From Halichondria panicea (lineage: Eukaryota > Porifera > Demospongiae > Suberitida > Halichondriidae), in contig NC_087385.1 of NCBI RefSeq assembly GCF_963675165.1, positions 532,001-596,000 on the forward strand: 64,000 bases of DNA. Direction: 5' to 3'. Positions 1 to 11,900 of the stretch are shown here, one piece after another. The notes beneath the pieces were generated by a model. The model had not been told where the DNA came from. It saw only the letters and a program-made list of their open reading frames with translations, and did not search any database. The stretch's first letter is position 1, and each line of letters opens with the position of its first letter. Both the position numbers and the translations under genes were made by a program.

Positions 1-70
1 TAGTGATGAATGTCCCTGTTATCGGAACACGTATAGTTTATAATTATTATCTTGTTCCACACATACACAG

Positions 71-448
71 TTGGAGCCGGAGTTTTCCCTCATCAGTGGA
101 AGTCTAATACCAGGCAGAGCTGAGAGTGATGAGCAAGGTAACCTTGACAGGCATTTACATTCGACTTAGTAACTATGCATATAGATATTTCATCAACTGC
201 TCTGGTTCCACGGTCAAAGATGGAAGTGGCCGTACAGAAATCAGCTGGTAAGCTCACACACTGTCACATGTCGTTACCCCCCCACCACACACCACACACA
301 TACACACCAAACGATAGCTGCCTCTTTTCTACACTCTCGCTCGTGGCAAGGTTTGGAGCAGCAGCTCGGACAGACGGAGGTAATCGTGGCAGCAGAGGGG
401 ATAAGCGGAGTGGCAGCTGGCTACGCTCATGAACCATCAGAGAACTGA
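71..448 (+). CDS. 3' end of an unidentified plus-strand gene (three terminal exons)
   Basis: Three short stretches read as exons: 71-137, 170-247 and 351-448. Each has an AG in front, the first two are followed by GTAAC or GTAAG donors, and the phases agree (0 to 1, 1 to 1, 1 to stop). Joined, they encode about 80 residues ending in a TGA at 446-448, with a hydrophilic, Glu/Ala-rich tail. I do not recognise the protein. If real, it is the last part of a gene entering from the left edge and converging on G1. The only support is open frame and splice phase, so chance is possible. Confidence 0.4.
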
Positions 449-711
449 ACAGTTGCTATTTCACACCTGAACAGTTGCTATTTCACACCTGATCACTTGC
501 ACTTTTGTGTTTATTTTTATAAAATTTAATTTGCAACATTCATAATCAATCAAATGTTTTTTCAGCCAATGGGGTATATAGACAACGGCATAATAAATCG
601 TGACAGCAACATAATCATAGACGTGTGGAAATTGCATAATAATTATGAATTATAATAATTATAGTGAGGTCAATTTAACGTGCTGGTATATACACAAACA
701 CGCACAGTCAG
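448..711. other. Convergent spacer with a short tandem duplication
   Basis: AT-rich spacer between the plus-strand gene end and the stop codon of G1. It contains two adjacent copies of a 23-bp unit starting aacagttgctatttcacacc (about 448-492). No gene was seen. It should hold both 3' untranslated regions. Confidence 0.5.
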
Positions 712-2331
712 TTACATATCACGTCCGTATCTTGTCTTATTGTTGGGGATACTGTTGAGTTCCTTGAGCACCTGAGCCATTGTTAGCCTCGCCTCTGCCC
801 TCTCTCGCACACACTCCACCACCAGGTCATACATGGCCCGCCAGCTCTCCCTCACACCTGCTATTATACGATGTCTCGTCTCAGGGCTCGGCTGCTCACA
901 AGTTATGACCTCACACACGAGGATACCGTAACTGAAAGTGTCTATCTTCGTTGTTTGTTTAGGCAGTGGTCTCCTTGGGTCTAAGGAAGGAAAGGTTTCC
1001 GGGGCAGAGTAGATTATGGCTCCTTCTGCGGCCGTTTTCGATAATTTAGCGATATTGGCTGATCCAAAATCGGTCAATTTTGCACGCCACATATCGTTAG
1101 GTAGAGCCTCTAGGAGGACGTTGGGAGCACTCACATCACGGTGGATGATGGGCTCCTGGTGCTCGTGGAGGTAGTGGAGGGCATACGCAACATCTCTGAA
1201 AATTGACAGCTTGCTAGAGCCTAGGTCATGCTTTTGGTAGGCACTTCGTAGGTCAATATCCATCAGCTCTGTTACTAACAATGGTGGTAGTTTTAAAGCC
1301 CTTGAATCTTCGTCCATTACAGCACCAATGAATCTAACCAGGTTGGGGTGTTGCACTAGAGCCATGATGTTGATCTCTCTCTCCATTCGTTTGTTGGTAT
1401 CCTCGGACATGATGGCAAGATGAGGCTCCTTGATAGCCACAGCATGGTCGTTGTACCAGCCCTCGTACACCAGGCCCCACGCTCCCCCTCCTAGTGTCCG
1501 TGTTCGCATGACATCATTCCGCTTTATCTGCCAGTCGTCAGCCATTCCCCCCTTCAGAGAGGCCAACTGTATCCCTTGGTTAGGACTGCTAGCTCCCGAC
1601 TCCCTCTTGAAATCAAGGCTCTTCTTTCTCTCAAAAGCCAGTTCCATTTCGAGCTCTTGTTTGCGTCTTTTCTCCTGCTCCAGTTGTAGAGAAAGCTTCT
1701 TTACCTGCTGTCTTAGAGCAGCAATATCTTCATGATTGGGGTCACCATCGAGTGCTTTCTCCTTAGCTTTGAGTTTAGCCTGTTGTTCTTGTTTTGCTTT
1801 GAATTGTTCTTTTTTCTCGTGTTCCATTTGTTTGGATTTTTTGTCGCCATCAGTAGCTTCTTGTCTTTCCTCCTCGGCCTTGGCTTTCTCTGCGAGATGT
1901 TTCTGTCGAGATTGCTCTTTCTCATCAACATAGGTGTCTTCCAGCGGGGACAGTGACCTCTCACTGGTATCTGCATGGGAAGTAAAACAGTAGATCTCAT
2001 AATAAAAGCTCTATTGTAGATAAGTAAGACACTCATTGTTTGAATACTACACACCACTCGGCTGGGAAATTTAGGTTCTAATTTTCAATGAGCCTAAGGC
2101 CAGCACTACAATCAATGTAACGGTAAAGAAGTTTTATTCAAGCCAGCACAACAAATTGAGGCTACCTCCACAGGCACACTATGATAGGAGGCTGACCTGG
2201 CTGCTCAGCCCTCTCTCTGTCATCAGGCAGCAGTCCTTGGTAGGAGTAGAACATGGCCCTACCCGGGGGGCATCTGAAGTACCTCACCCCTCGCTTGGTG
2301 ACACCGTCCGAGCAACCCTTCAAATCCTTCT

Positions 2332-2369
<38 letters not shown>

Positions 2370-3113
2370 TGTGTGTGTGTGTGTGCGTGCGTGCGTGTGT
2401 GTGTGTGATCTGAGGAGTGGATATGAGATAATTATGATGACATGTATAATTATGCATGTATGTACAGTAACATGATCAAGTAAGGTACCACTTACATAGA
2501 TATACACATACACTGATATAGTACAACCTCTCAATCAAGTTACCAGCTCAATTCCAGCCATTTGCTCCTCTTGTCCGTCAAACTGACCAATCCATCTCAA
2601 AACACCATAGTAACTAGACGCGTACGGACCATAGTCTGATACAACCACTGTCGATCCAACTTTGGGTGCAAATGAGGCCGGCCTCTTCCGAGGTGGTGGT
2701 TGGCTAACATTATATCTCTTGCTAGCTTCGAGTAACTCTGGCTCCTTGAGAATGTATTCGTAGAGAGTAAATCGTCTTTCTGGTACAACCTCGGATCTGT
2801 TTAGAAACTCGTATTCTTGCAGTGTTAAAGCAGCTACGTTGGATTGAGGACAGGAGAAGGAGATGGTAGGGTCCCTCATGATGTGGTACTTGTGTGCTTG
2901 AGTGTAGGGAGTGCTGGCAGTTGGAACAGGCTTCACAAACTCTCCTCTAGACACCTCCACATTGGTCCTCTCTATACCCATTAGACTGAGGATCTTGTGG
3001 TAGCCATTGTCGTTACTGTTGTCGCTGTTGAGACCAGCTGTCACGTCTTTCTCTCCTTGTGTTGTCTTCTTTAGAATGTAGCAGTGACTCTTGGAGGAGC
3101 ACTCAGCTGCCAT
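712..3113 (-). CDS. G1: CAP-Gly / coiled-coil / TKL-like kinase, protease-less array member
   Basis: Three exons, 2544-3113, 2197-2332 and 712-1970, join in phase to give 654 residues. Exon 1 starts at MAAEC and encodes an N-terminal domain plus the first half of a CAP-Gly domain (GSTVVVSD, GVLRWIGQF, AGIEL). Exon 2 completes it (KGCSDGV, RGVRYFRC). Exon 3 holds a Lys/Glu/Gln coiled coil (about residues 240-360) and a kinase: Gly loop GGGAWGLV, VAIK lysine, HRDVSAPN catalytic loop, DFG, and an APE-type motif (SAPET). The USP found in longer relatives is absent. The kinase is the most divergent subtype in the window (type III). Intron 1 carries a long TG repeat. The kinase residues needed for catalysis are all present. 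Confidence 0.85.
2334..2408. repeat. TG dinucleotide microsatellite in G1 intron 1
   Basis: An almost pure TG/CG run on the plus strand, directly upstream (in gene sense) of exon 2. The exon 2 acceptor CACACAG is formed by the edge of the repeat, so length changes here lie right at the splice site. The 'HTHTHT' reading frame across it is an artefact. Confidence 0.9.
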
Positions 3114-3324
3114 CTTTTTAGCTAGCTAGCTATCTTACAAGACACGCCCACTTATTGTCGGCATTGTGATGGTAATGATCATCATAGCTATACCACTTCT
3201 TGACAGTAGAAACCACACCTTGTTTCAATAATTATAACCAGCCCCTCCCACAATTAATGATTGTCTACAACTTTCTTGACAATGTATTATAGGTCGGGTA
3301 CACTAAATCTTAATTCTTAACTAG

Positions 3325-5173
3325 CTAAATTTTAGGCATTTTGTCATCTTCTAACATGTTCAGAACTTGAGCCATAGTTGGTCGGTTGTCGGGGCTCTCT
3401 TGAGTGCAGTTAGCAATCAGATCGTGGAATTGTGGATAGTCTTTTTCGACTTCTTTAAGCATGCTCCAGTAATTTTTTACTGCTGGAAATGTGCTAGTGA
3501 TGACCTCACATAACAAAACACCGAAGCTGTACACATCAATCTTAGTTGTTTGTGGAATTTGCTCTTGTTTTGGATTGTAAGCTCGAGGTATCACTTCAGG
3601 GGCAGAATAAAGAATACATCCTTCACCTTTTGTGTGAGCATGCTGCAGGAAGTTGGCTGAGCCGAGGTCAGAGACCTTCCCCTTCCACTGGTGATTGGGC
3701 ATTCGCTGGAGGAGGACGTTGGGAGCACTCACATCACGGTGGATAATGGGATCGTAGCGCTGGTGCAGGTAGTTCAGAGCTAGGGCAATGTCCATGAAGA
3801 TCGAGAGGCGGTTTCCTGGGTTCAGTTGATTCCTCTCGTACGCTTGTCGGAGATTTATGTCCAGAAGCTCGGTGATGAGGGTAGGAGGGGATTTATTGTT
3901 CCGCTCATCAAACACAGCACCAATGAATTGCACAAGGTTTGGGTGTCGCACTTCAGCCAATAGCTTCATTTCTCTCTCCATTTTTTCAATATGAATTGGG
4001 TAGGCAATTTCTTTGTGTAGTCGCTTGACGGCCACGCTCACTGCTCCCTCCAGCACCTCCCCCCACCCTCCTTTGCCAATTTCCCTACCAATGTTCACTC
4101 TGTTGGCCGGAATCCTCCACACCTCTGTGTTGTGTGCTGCCAACTCTTTCGTTTTGCCTTCTAACTCCCTCCTGAGAGCTGTGTTTTGAGCGGACAGGTC
4201 AGCTTCTCTTCTTTTGGCCTCAGCCAATTCATGATTTTTCATAGCCAGTTCTTTTTGAGCCATTTGTTGAGCTTCTCTGAGTTGTCTCTCTGCTCCATGA
4301 CGACGGTTGGCCTCAGCCAATTCACCATCGTTCATATCCAGTTCTTCTGGGGCCATGTTTTGAAATTCTCTGAGTTGTCTCTCTACATCTTTAAAGCGAG
4401 GTGGGTCTTCTGCCATCTTCATACTTTGGAGGTCTCCTTCAACTTCAGTAAGCAATTCGTGGACTTTTCTTTCAGCATCAACATCAGCATCAATCAATTC
4501 TCGTTGCTTCTCTTTTTCAAAGTGAGCCGCTAGCTTATCCAAAGACACAAACACAGCACAGTTGTCCTCACAAAGAAAATATTGACATCCTCTAAACGAC
4601 CCATCACTGCTGCCTTTTCCACGATACTGTATATCCTATGGATGATAATGCAAGCATTAACATAATATTTTATAGCAAATAAGGCACCTTAATCTCCACT
4701 CCAAAGTTCCTCCCTGGTAATGGCGCTACAGGTCCAGCATGTCTCACTACACCAGCAGACCAGGTGGGTGCACTTGTGGTATCACCAGGGAGCCTCACAT
4801 AGACCTGGTCACCTATCTTCAGCTTGGCCCCCCATTCCAGTCTACTGTCCTCAGAGAACACAGCGTATCGATCCCAAGACCTTTCAATAGCTTCCAAAAG
4901 CTGTAGATCTCTACCATTAATTGGAGACACGTCCTTTTTTACGCCGTACAGCATGACACTGGGGTCTTTTGTGTACCGATAGTTGTGAGGTGGTTTGCCA
5001 TCACTGCGTGCTGATCTCTGTCGTGGGGGAATTAGAGCAAGCAGTTCACCTCGTAACACTTGAACAGATTTTGGTCCTTCTATTAAAGACATGATCTTCC
5101 CTGGAGCCTTCTCTCCTTGGATATCCTTCATGAGAATGTACAGGTCTGGCATTCTGAAGGCCCGGGAGCCCAT
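3325..5173 (-). CDS. G2: short CAP-Gly / coiled-coil / DLG-type kinase
   Basis: Two exons, 4688-5173 and 3325-4635, give 598 residues. Exon 1 begins MGSRAF and is the alpha-type N-terminal domain shared with G5, G6, G9 and G10 (YILMKD, GEKAPGKI), ending in the first half of CAP-Gly 1. Exon 2 completes that CAP-Gly (SSDGSF, VFVSLDKLAA) and then runs straight into a Glu/Arg-rich coiled coil with internal heptad-like repeats (about 200-310) and a type II kinase. The kinase has GKGGWGEV, VAVK, HRDVSAPN and SAPEV, but DLG instead of DFG. Compared with G5, the middle of the gene (CAP-Gly 2-3 and the whole USP) is missing without a frame break, so this looks like an internally collapsed copy or a simple ancestral form. 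The same kinase type appears in G10. Confidence 0.85.
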
Positions 5174-6086
5174 GATAGATCAGTACAGCTAGCTAGCTAG
5201 CTTTCTCAGAGTCTAGCTCTGATCTCAGCCTCCTGCACATGAGCTCCTCGGCATGAGCTCAGCTGGATATGATGTGGTTGTGGTAGAGCCCCACCCACTT
5301 TTAATTTTATGTGTACAGTGCAATTGCTTGATCTAATAGCCCCATTCACTATGGTCAATATGTAAATTCTAGCTTAAATTTTTTGCACTAGTTTTTAGTT
5401 CAAGGTGTATTATGAAACACCATTAACGCTAATCAGTTACTCTACATGTAGCATATCTGGAACTGACCTTTTATATATTCTGCACATCTGTAAAACCGAG
5501 ATACTTGGCGGGAGATAACGCCCTTAATTAGCAGATACTCTAATGAATTTTACTACAAAACATTTGGCACCCACTCGATCAATTAACCATCAAACTATAT
5601 TGTGGTATGATCTCCGTCAACACCAGCGCATACAATTCCAAATAATTATATTATTAGAGAGGTAGTGCTATTACTATACATTAAATGCAGAAAGAATAGC
5701 TGAAGCAATAATAGCAATAATAGCATGAAATACTAAAAATAGCAATAATAGCAATAATTATATAATTAATATTCATAATTGGTTACGTCTCACAATACCC
5801 TCTTCTACCCTACAGATCTCAGCACAACTTTTCTCTATTTTAACGCTTTTCTTCTCTTGTATTGTTACACTAGTACTGATAACAAAATCGGTCTGGGAAC
5901 GCTTCATATATATACGTACGTGACATTGTAATTTCTCTCAAAAATACTAATAGACAAAACAAGTTAGACGTGTATAAAATGAACCACTGTATGTGAAAAT
6001 TGTACCGTAGTTCAATTTCAAGTCTCTCCGGTCCTGATCGAGACAGCACTTGGTTTATATCTATAAGAATAATCATTAAAATCAAT
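5174..6086. other. Spacer between G2 and G3
   Basis: AT-rich region with an 'agcaataat' simple repeat at about 5700-5770. No CYLD- or kinase-like coding sequence is found on either strand, which shows that G3 has no kinase module downstream. The short open frames at 5870-6085 resemble nothing I recognise. Confidence 0.6.
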
Positions 6087-6338
6087 TCAGGACTTTAATA
6101 AACTTACTGGTGCTAGATCCTCCTCTTCATCAGCATCTCCATAGTTGGCGATATCAGGCTGAACATAGACACACATGTAGATGTCTTGAGTGAACCGTCG
6201 GACCAACTCTGGTAGCTCTCTTGGCTGTACACTCAGTAGCTGTGTCAGGTCTCCACTGTACACCCACTCATTCAGGGCAGCTGTGCAGTCTGTCACCCGC
6301 GGAATGTTGTATGTGTCATCTGTGTACACATTCACAAA

Positions 6339-6574
6339 TAGGAAGTCTGATAACCGTGTGCGCCTAACATTTATCAGTTTTGCTAAATCAGCATTAATTT
6401 TCATAAAACTTGCTTTTAGACCTCCTATAATTAGTACTAGCTATAACTTATAACAATACAATAATTATTATAATAGGACTAAAAGTGCAGCACGTACTTC
6501 TAAAGGCAAATTTTATGAAATGCTGATTCAGCAAATATTAATGTTAGGCGCACAGTTGTTGAACTTCTTCTGCA
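6339..6574. mobile_element. MITE in the last intron of G3
   Basis: Imperfect inverted repeat of about 236 bp. The arms share gtgcgcctaaca and a following AT-rich stretch in opposite orientation. It is flanked on both sides by CACAAA (6333-6338 and 6575-6580), a likely 6-bp target duplication. The matching introns of G5 and G10 are only about 55-61 bp, consistent with an insertion. Confidence 0.65.
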
Positions 6575-7152
6575 CACAAACAGTGAAGACATCATTAGTG
6601 CAGGCTGACTCACATTGCTTGTCTGCCATGCTGTCAAAGAAGATCCATTTCTTCTGAATCTCATCCCTTGGGTCTCTAGTGAAGCAGACGTAGTGACTGG
6701 TATCAATGCAGATCACAGAGAGGAGGTCCAATGTACAGCTCATTATCACCACCCACGGAGTAATCAACAGCAGTTAGCCTATGATTAGCTCTGTCCTTGT
6801 GAGGGTTGCTATGGTAGAGGTCAGAGCAGCGCTGACAGTAGTGGGTGAACTGCTGCTGACTGAGAGGACCACAACTCTCACACTGGATAGCTGACTCCTC
6901 CCCACACGAATGGCAGGGTGGAGCTGGAGCTAGAGAATAAAGACTGATATAGTACAAGATACAAAACATACACGGTTACCTTTTTTGTAGGTGTCAGTCA
7001 ACTCTTTGATGTTCAGTTTCAGCTCTGGAACAATCTTCTTGTATGTTTGGAACTCTCTTCCAAATCGAGGAACTTGAAGCAGAAGCTTTGAGGGAACCTA
7101 AAAAAACAATACACCAAAATCAATATCAATGAACAAAATAATGAGCAATTTC

Positions 7153-7264
7153 CGTATAGCAGGTAATTGCAAAGTCGCTTCATTCGTGGGTAAAATATTC
7201 GTGATCAAAGAGCTTCAACTACGAAAACCATGAATATTTTGCCCCACAAAAATTACTGTACATA
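7153..7264. mobile_element. MITE of the CCGTATAGC family, short copy
   Basis: Begins ccgtatagcaggtaattg and carries the internal motifs gggtaaaatattcgtg and gaatattttgccccac in inverted orientation, ending near ataaccgt. The same pieces recur at 34707-34907 in G7. It lies in a G3 intron. Confidence 0.6.
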
Positions 7265-8981
7265 TAACCGTAAACTAATTCTTTGTCTACTTACTATACA
7301 GTACCTTTGTGAATGAGATGTGCTGCTCTGTGTACATGTTCCTGAGTAGGTCACCTACAGTGGGTAGTCTGAGGTTTGGGTCGTGCTCCACAAACAGTTG
7401 GACAAAGAACTCTTGCTCCACACCAAACGGACGCCTGTAGGTATGTATAATACAATAAGCGCGTACACACAATTAACACACCTGATGGAGATGAATGGCC
7501 TGGGTAGCATGTGTTTGAAGAACATGTTCAGAAACTCCTCAGGATCTGTAAGAAAAAGTCGAACTATAAAAATTCTATAAAAACTGTCAATACCTCTCTC
7601 CTTCTCAGTGATTCCCTCCGTTTTCCCGAGTTCATCCAGAGCATTTCTCATCTTCATCACTGACTCAAACCTCACCACACCATTCCTGAAACAGAGTTGA
7701 ATATACACTACAATAAAAATAGTTTTCAGTACTTTCTGAGAGGATTGACGATTCCCTTCCACAGTAAGTCAGCAACACGTTTCCTGTTCTGATCGCTGGT
7801 GATGGATTGGTCTGGGTACAGGAACATGGAGCCAAAAATGTCACTGAGGGCAAACAGACCAAAGATGGTGGAGTCCATGTAGCAGGAGTTCTGGTGACCC
7901 TGGATACCACGGCTGTTTCCAATGTACCTTCTCATCTGCTGATAAGTATCATAGATAGTCTGGTCTGCTTGTTCTTCCATTGGAGCTTGAATAGCTGTAG
8001 AGACATAGAGAAACAGAGGGAAATTGAAATATGGAATTTACAGTGGTGCGTACGATTATCCTGTGGTGTAAATGCATCTTCAAATCTCCCATCAGGACGG
8101 AGGCTAGCCAGTGGGAAATACAACCCTTTACCATGAGCACAGGTAAAGTGCTTCTTTCCTGTGGCTTTGAATGTTCCGTCAGTGCATCCATCCATGTAAT
8201 CCTCCTGTGAGCAAATGAAATTAATTATACAATAGACTCTTTACTCACTAGTTCCATCCCTGCCACCTGACCATCCACTCCAGCTACTCTGCCAGTCCAC
8301 CTGATCACTCCAGGGTGTGGGGGGTCATTGGGATTCACAGAGGCCACTTGAACAGTTGAACCCACTCCCAAGTTGTAGGGGTTAGAGCTTCCTACTGGGG
8401 TGATGAAATCTAGATTTGTGAGCAGAGTTGGGGGAATATTAAACCTTTATCGATGATGGGATGTGCCCTCTCCTTCGTTCTGGCTTCTTCTTGCTGAGCC
8501 TTCCTCTTCTGGTCCTCCTCTCGTTTTTCCTCGTTGAAAATATCTAATAGAGCCTTCTGCTTTGATATACTCTCATTCAATGCAAATATAATTTGATCAA
8601 GCCTTGCTGATTTATTCTCTTCAGCTTCTTTCTTCTTGTCTTTTTTTACTCTTTCTGCCTCTTCCAGAACTTTTTGTTGTATATTATGTTCGGCCATCAC
8701 CAAGCATGTATATATACCAGACTGAGGCAGAGTGCAGTGCAGTGCAGTGCAGCTGTACGTAGACTATGTGTACTTTCTTATAAGGGAGCAGATTCAGGCT
8801 GTAATGCTCGCACCTAGCCGGTACCTCCTCTGTGTACATACTAGTTAATGGTGGTAATGGTCATCATAACAATTTGTACAATAGCAGTACAAGTGGTGTC
8901 TATCTGACCACAAAGAGATGACATTGTAAGAACATACAACAACAATGCTAAAAAATCAATACACTATGCACAAATCAATAG

Positions 8982-11900
8982 TTACTGAGACGGCAGCTTA
9001 TTGAGTTTTTCAAGTACTTGGGTCATTGATAGTCTATTGTCTGGTTGGCTCTCGACGCAAGCTGCTATGATATCGTACACTTGTTCCCACTCACTCTTGA
9101 TACATAATAGTATTGCTCTTCTGTTCTCAGGGGAAGGCATCTCCTTGGCAACGGCCTCAGCTAGGAGGTAGCCGTAACTGTACACATCAATCTTTGTAGT
9201 TTGTTTCGGAAGGGGATCGTCCAGATTAGATGGTGGGAAGGTTTCGGGGGCAGCATACACAATGGCACCAGGAGCTGCTGTCTTGCAGCTTTTAGCCAGA
9301 TTGGCTGATCCAAAGTCGGATAGTTTTGCCTTCCAAACTCCTGGGTGTATTTGCTGGAGGAGGACGTTGGGAGCACTCACATCACGGTGGATGATGGGCT
9401 CTTGATGCTCGTGGAGGTAGTGGAGGGCATAAGCCACCTCTCGAAATATCGATAACAAAGCATCCTTTTGGAAATTGACAATTTTCCTCTTGTAAGCGGA
9501 TCGGACGTCAGTATCCAAGAGCTCCAGAACAAGCAGAGGTGAGTCAGTACCTCTCTCCACACCAGCGTCCACTACAGCAGCAATCAGTCGCACCAGGTTG
9601 GGGTGTTGAACATGAGCCATGATTCGAATCTCTCTCTTGAGCTGATCAATCGTGTTTTCGTGGAGTATTTCTTTGTGTGCACACTTTACTGCTACTTGCT
9701 GACCACGGAACAACCCTCGACACACTGATCCCCAAGCACCATGTCCTAGGTTGTCTTGTAACACAACCTCTTGTCTTCGTACATTCCACGAGTCTTGGTC
9801 TAGTCGCGGAATTTGAAGTTTAGAAAACTTTGACTGACTTGTTTTGCTTTCTGCCACCTCTAGCCTTCGTTGCAAGTTCTGAGCCTGCTGTTGGAAGTAT
9901 TGCTTTTGCCTTTCCAGTTGGTGCTTTTCGTTATCTGATTGTTGCTTTTTCCTTTTTTGTTGTTGTATTTGCTCTTCTTTCTCGGCCATTTCTTGAGAGG
10001 TGGTACGTTCTCGTTCATTGTATCGTCGTAACAACTGTTGCTTTTCAGCTTCCAATAGTTGGATATGTTGAGACTGCTCGGCCTGATTGGTGTCGATTCT
10101 TTGTTGAAGACTTCTGTTTTCTTCTTGACTAGCACTGTTTTCCTGTTTAAGCTCCTCAATGACATCATCTTTGCTCTCCTTCGGCTTGAGCACTGTTGGG
10201 ACAACACCTACACGTATAGAAAATTATGATTTACTTGGTATAAATTGAACACTTACTTGAACTGTGACAATACTCTTCAGCATCTCCGTACATGGCGACA
10301 TCAGGCTGAACATAGACACACATGTATATGTTTTGAGTGAACCGTCGGACCAACTTAGGTAGCTCTCTTGGTGGTGTGTTGATCAACCTGTCCTGGTCTC
10401 CCTCATACACCCACTCATTCAGCTCACGAGTGCAGTCAGTCACACGTGGAATGTTGTATGTGTCATCTGTACACAAATAATCATTGTACTTTCGGTGGAA
10501 GATAATGACATGATCATACTTACAGACTCTGTTGGCCATGCTGTCAAAGAAGAGCCATGTGTTTGTGTTGAGGTCTCTAGTGAAGCAGACGTAGTGACTG
10601 GTCTCAATGCAGATCACAGAGAGGAGGTCCAACTTGTACAGCTCATTATTGTTGATCAGTGCAGGCTCTGGCTTGTGCTGTTTTCTCTCATCCTTCTTAT
10701 GGGCCAGTGGGCAGCAAGTGGTACAGTAATACACATAGCCACTGACATTATGCTCATTCACACACTTGGAACACTTGTATTGGGACAGCTCTCCACAGAT
10801 CATACAAGGAGGGGTTTTGCCTGGAGAGAAGTCAGGGTTTCATCTAGGATTAAAAGTTTAAGGGGGAAGGTTTACGCACGCCGCAAAATGTTTGGCCACT
10901 CCCACATTTGTTGACCACACCCCTATTACATGCTAGTGCATCACAGTAGATCTATAGTTACATATTGCACATCATAGACAGTACTGATGTCATTATTATA
11001 CAAACATTTTGGGGGGGGGAAGACGAGCATTTTAGGGGGGAAGGTTCACCCCAGCCCTCCCCACTAGATGAAACCCTGGAAGTATGTAGCACAGTGATCG
11101 TACGCACACATGATACAATAATTACCTGAGTCTGTGATCTCTGCAATGTTCAGCTTCAAGTCGGGTACAATTTTTTGGTAAATTTTGAACTCCCTTCCAA
11201 ATTGTGGCACTTGAACGAGAAATTTCGATGGGATCTGCACGAAAGAAATACAATGAAAGGAATACAATCATGTATACAGGCCCAAATCGTTCACCTTGGT
11301 AAATGATATATTTTGCTCCTTGAACATCATGGTAATGACTACCCCCACAGTGGGTAGTTTGAGGTTTGGATCTGGCTCCACAAACAGTTCGACAAAGAAC
11401 TCTTGCTCCACACCAAACGGACGTCTGCATAAATTTAGACGTGCATCAGTGTACATACAATATTAGACATACCTAATGGAGATGAATGGCCTCGTGTGTA
11501 GCATGTGTTTGAAGAGCATGTTCAGAAACTCCTCAGGATCTAAGTACACAACGTCAACATTTAGTATGTGACCATCTTTACCCATACTATAATCACCTCT
11601 CTCCTTCTCCTTCTTCCCCAGCTCATCCAGCTTGTTTCTCATCTTCATAACGGATTCAAACCTCACCACACCATTCCTATAGTCAAGCAGCACACACACA
11701 ATCAACAATAATCCCTGTACTTACAGTACTGTATGCATAATTATAGCAAGGGCGTATAAAAGAAGAGAGGGCATGCAACTCCACTATCAGTACACGTAGC
11801 TAGCAGAGTTCAAACGTGGGCGGAGGAATGTGTGCATTTGCGTGAAGTGCTAAAAATATAATTTCTATTTTTAGCATTTCATACAAATGCACACATTCCT

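Larger units (their letters stand above)
6087..8703 (-). pseudogene. G3: CYLD-like deubiquitinase without a kinase, frameshifted
   Basis: Exons 8445-8703, 8249-8409, 8054-8204, 7733-7994, 7594-7685, 7482-7545, 7305-7434, 6980-7097, 6614-6929 and 6087-6319. The first encodes an acidic/basic coiled coil. Then come one CAP-Gly (VGSTVQVASV, GVIRWTGRV), the USP Cys box (GIQGHQNSCYMDST), the alpha-type B-box (CHSCGEES, CESCG, CQRCSDLYH), the His box (DTSHYVCF) and the C-terminal USP part, ending in a stop at 6087. The B-box/His exon lacks 2 bp near 6730 compared with all paralogues, shifting the frame between B-box and His box. The exon is 316 bp where 318 would keep phase, so the full USP cannot be translated. 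No kinase follows. An inverted-repeat element sits in its last intron. Confidence 0.8.

Noticed and set aside
2259-2534. His-Thr repeat frame over the TG microsatellite
   Set aside because: A dinucleotide repeat read as protein; the CAP-Gly frame beside it is the real one.
5706-5770. agcaataat repeat as an origin or terminator
   Set aside because: An AT-rich simple repeat with no other supporting signal.
9161-9376. 71- and 61-codon frames repeated inside every type I kinase exon
   Set aside because: They are the other reading frames of the conserved kinase sequence and recur only because that sequence does.
10495-10914. Plus-strand frames of about 139 codons opposite the B-box/His exon (also near 26088, 34913, 40752, 61099)
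   Set aside because: Antisense shadows of a conserved exon; no domain resemblance, and they run across the real splice junctions.
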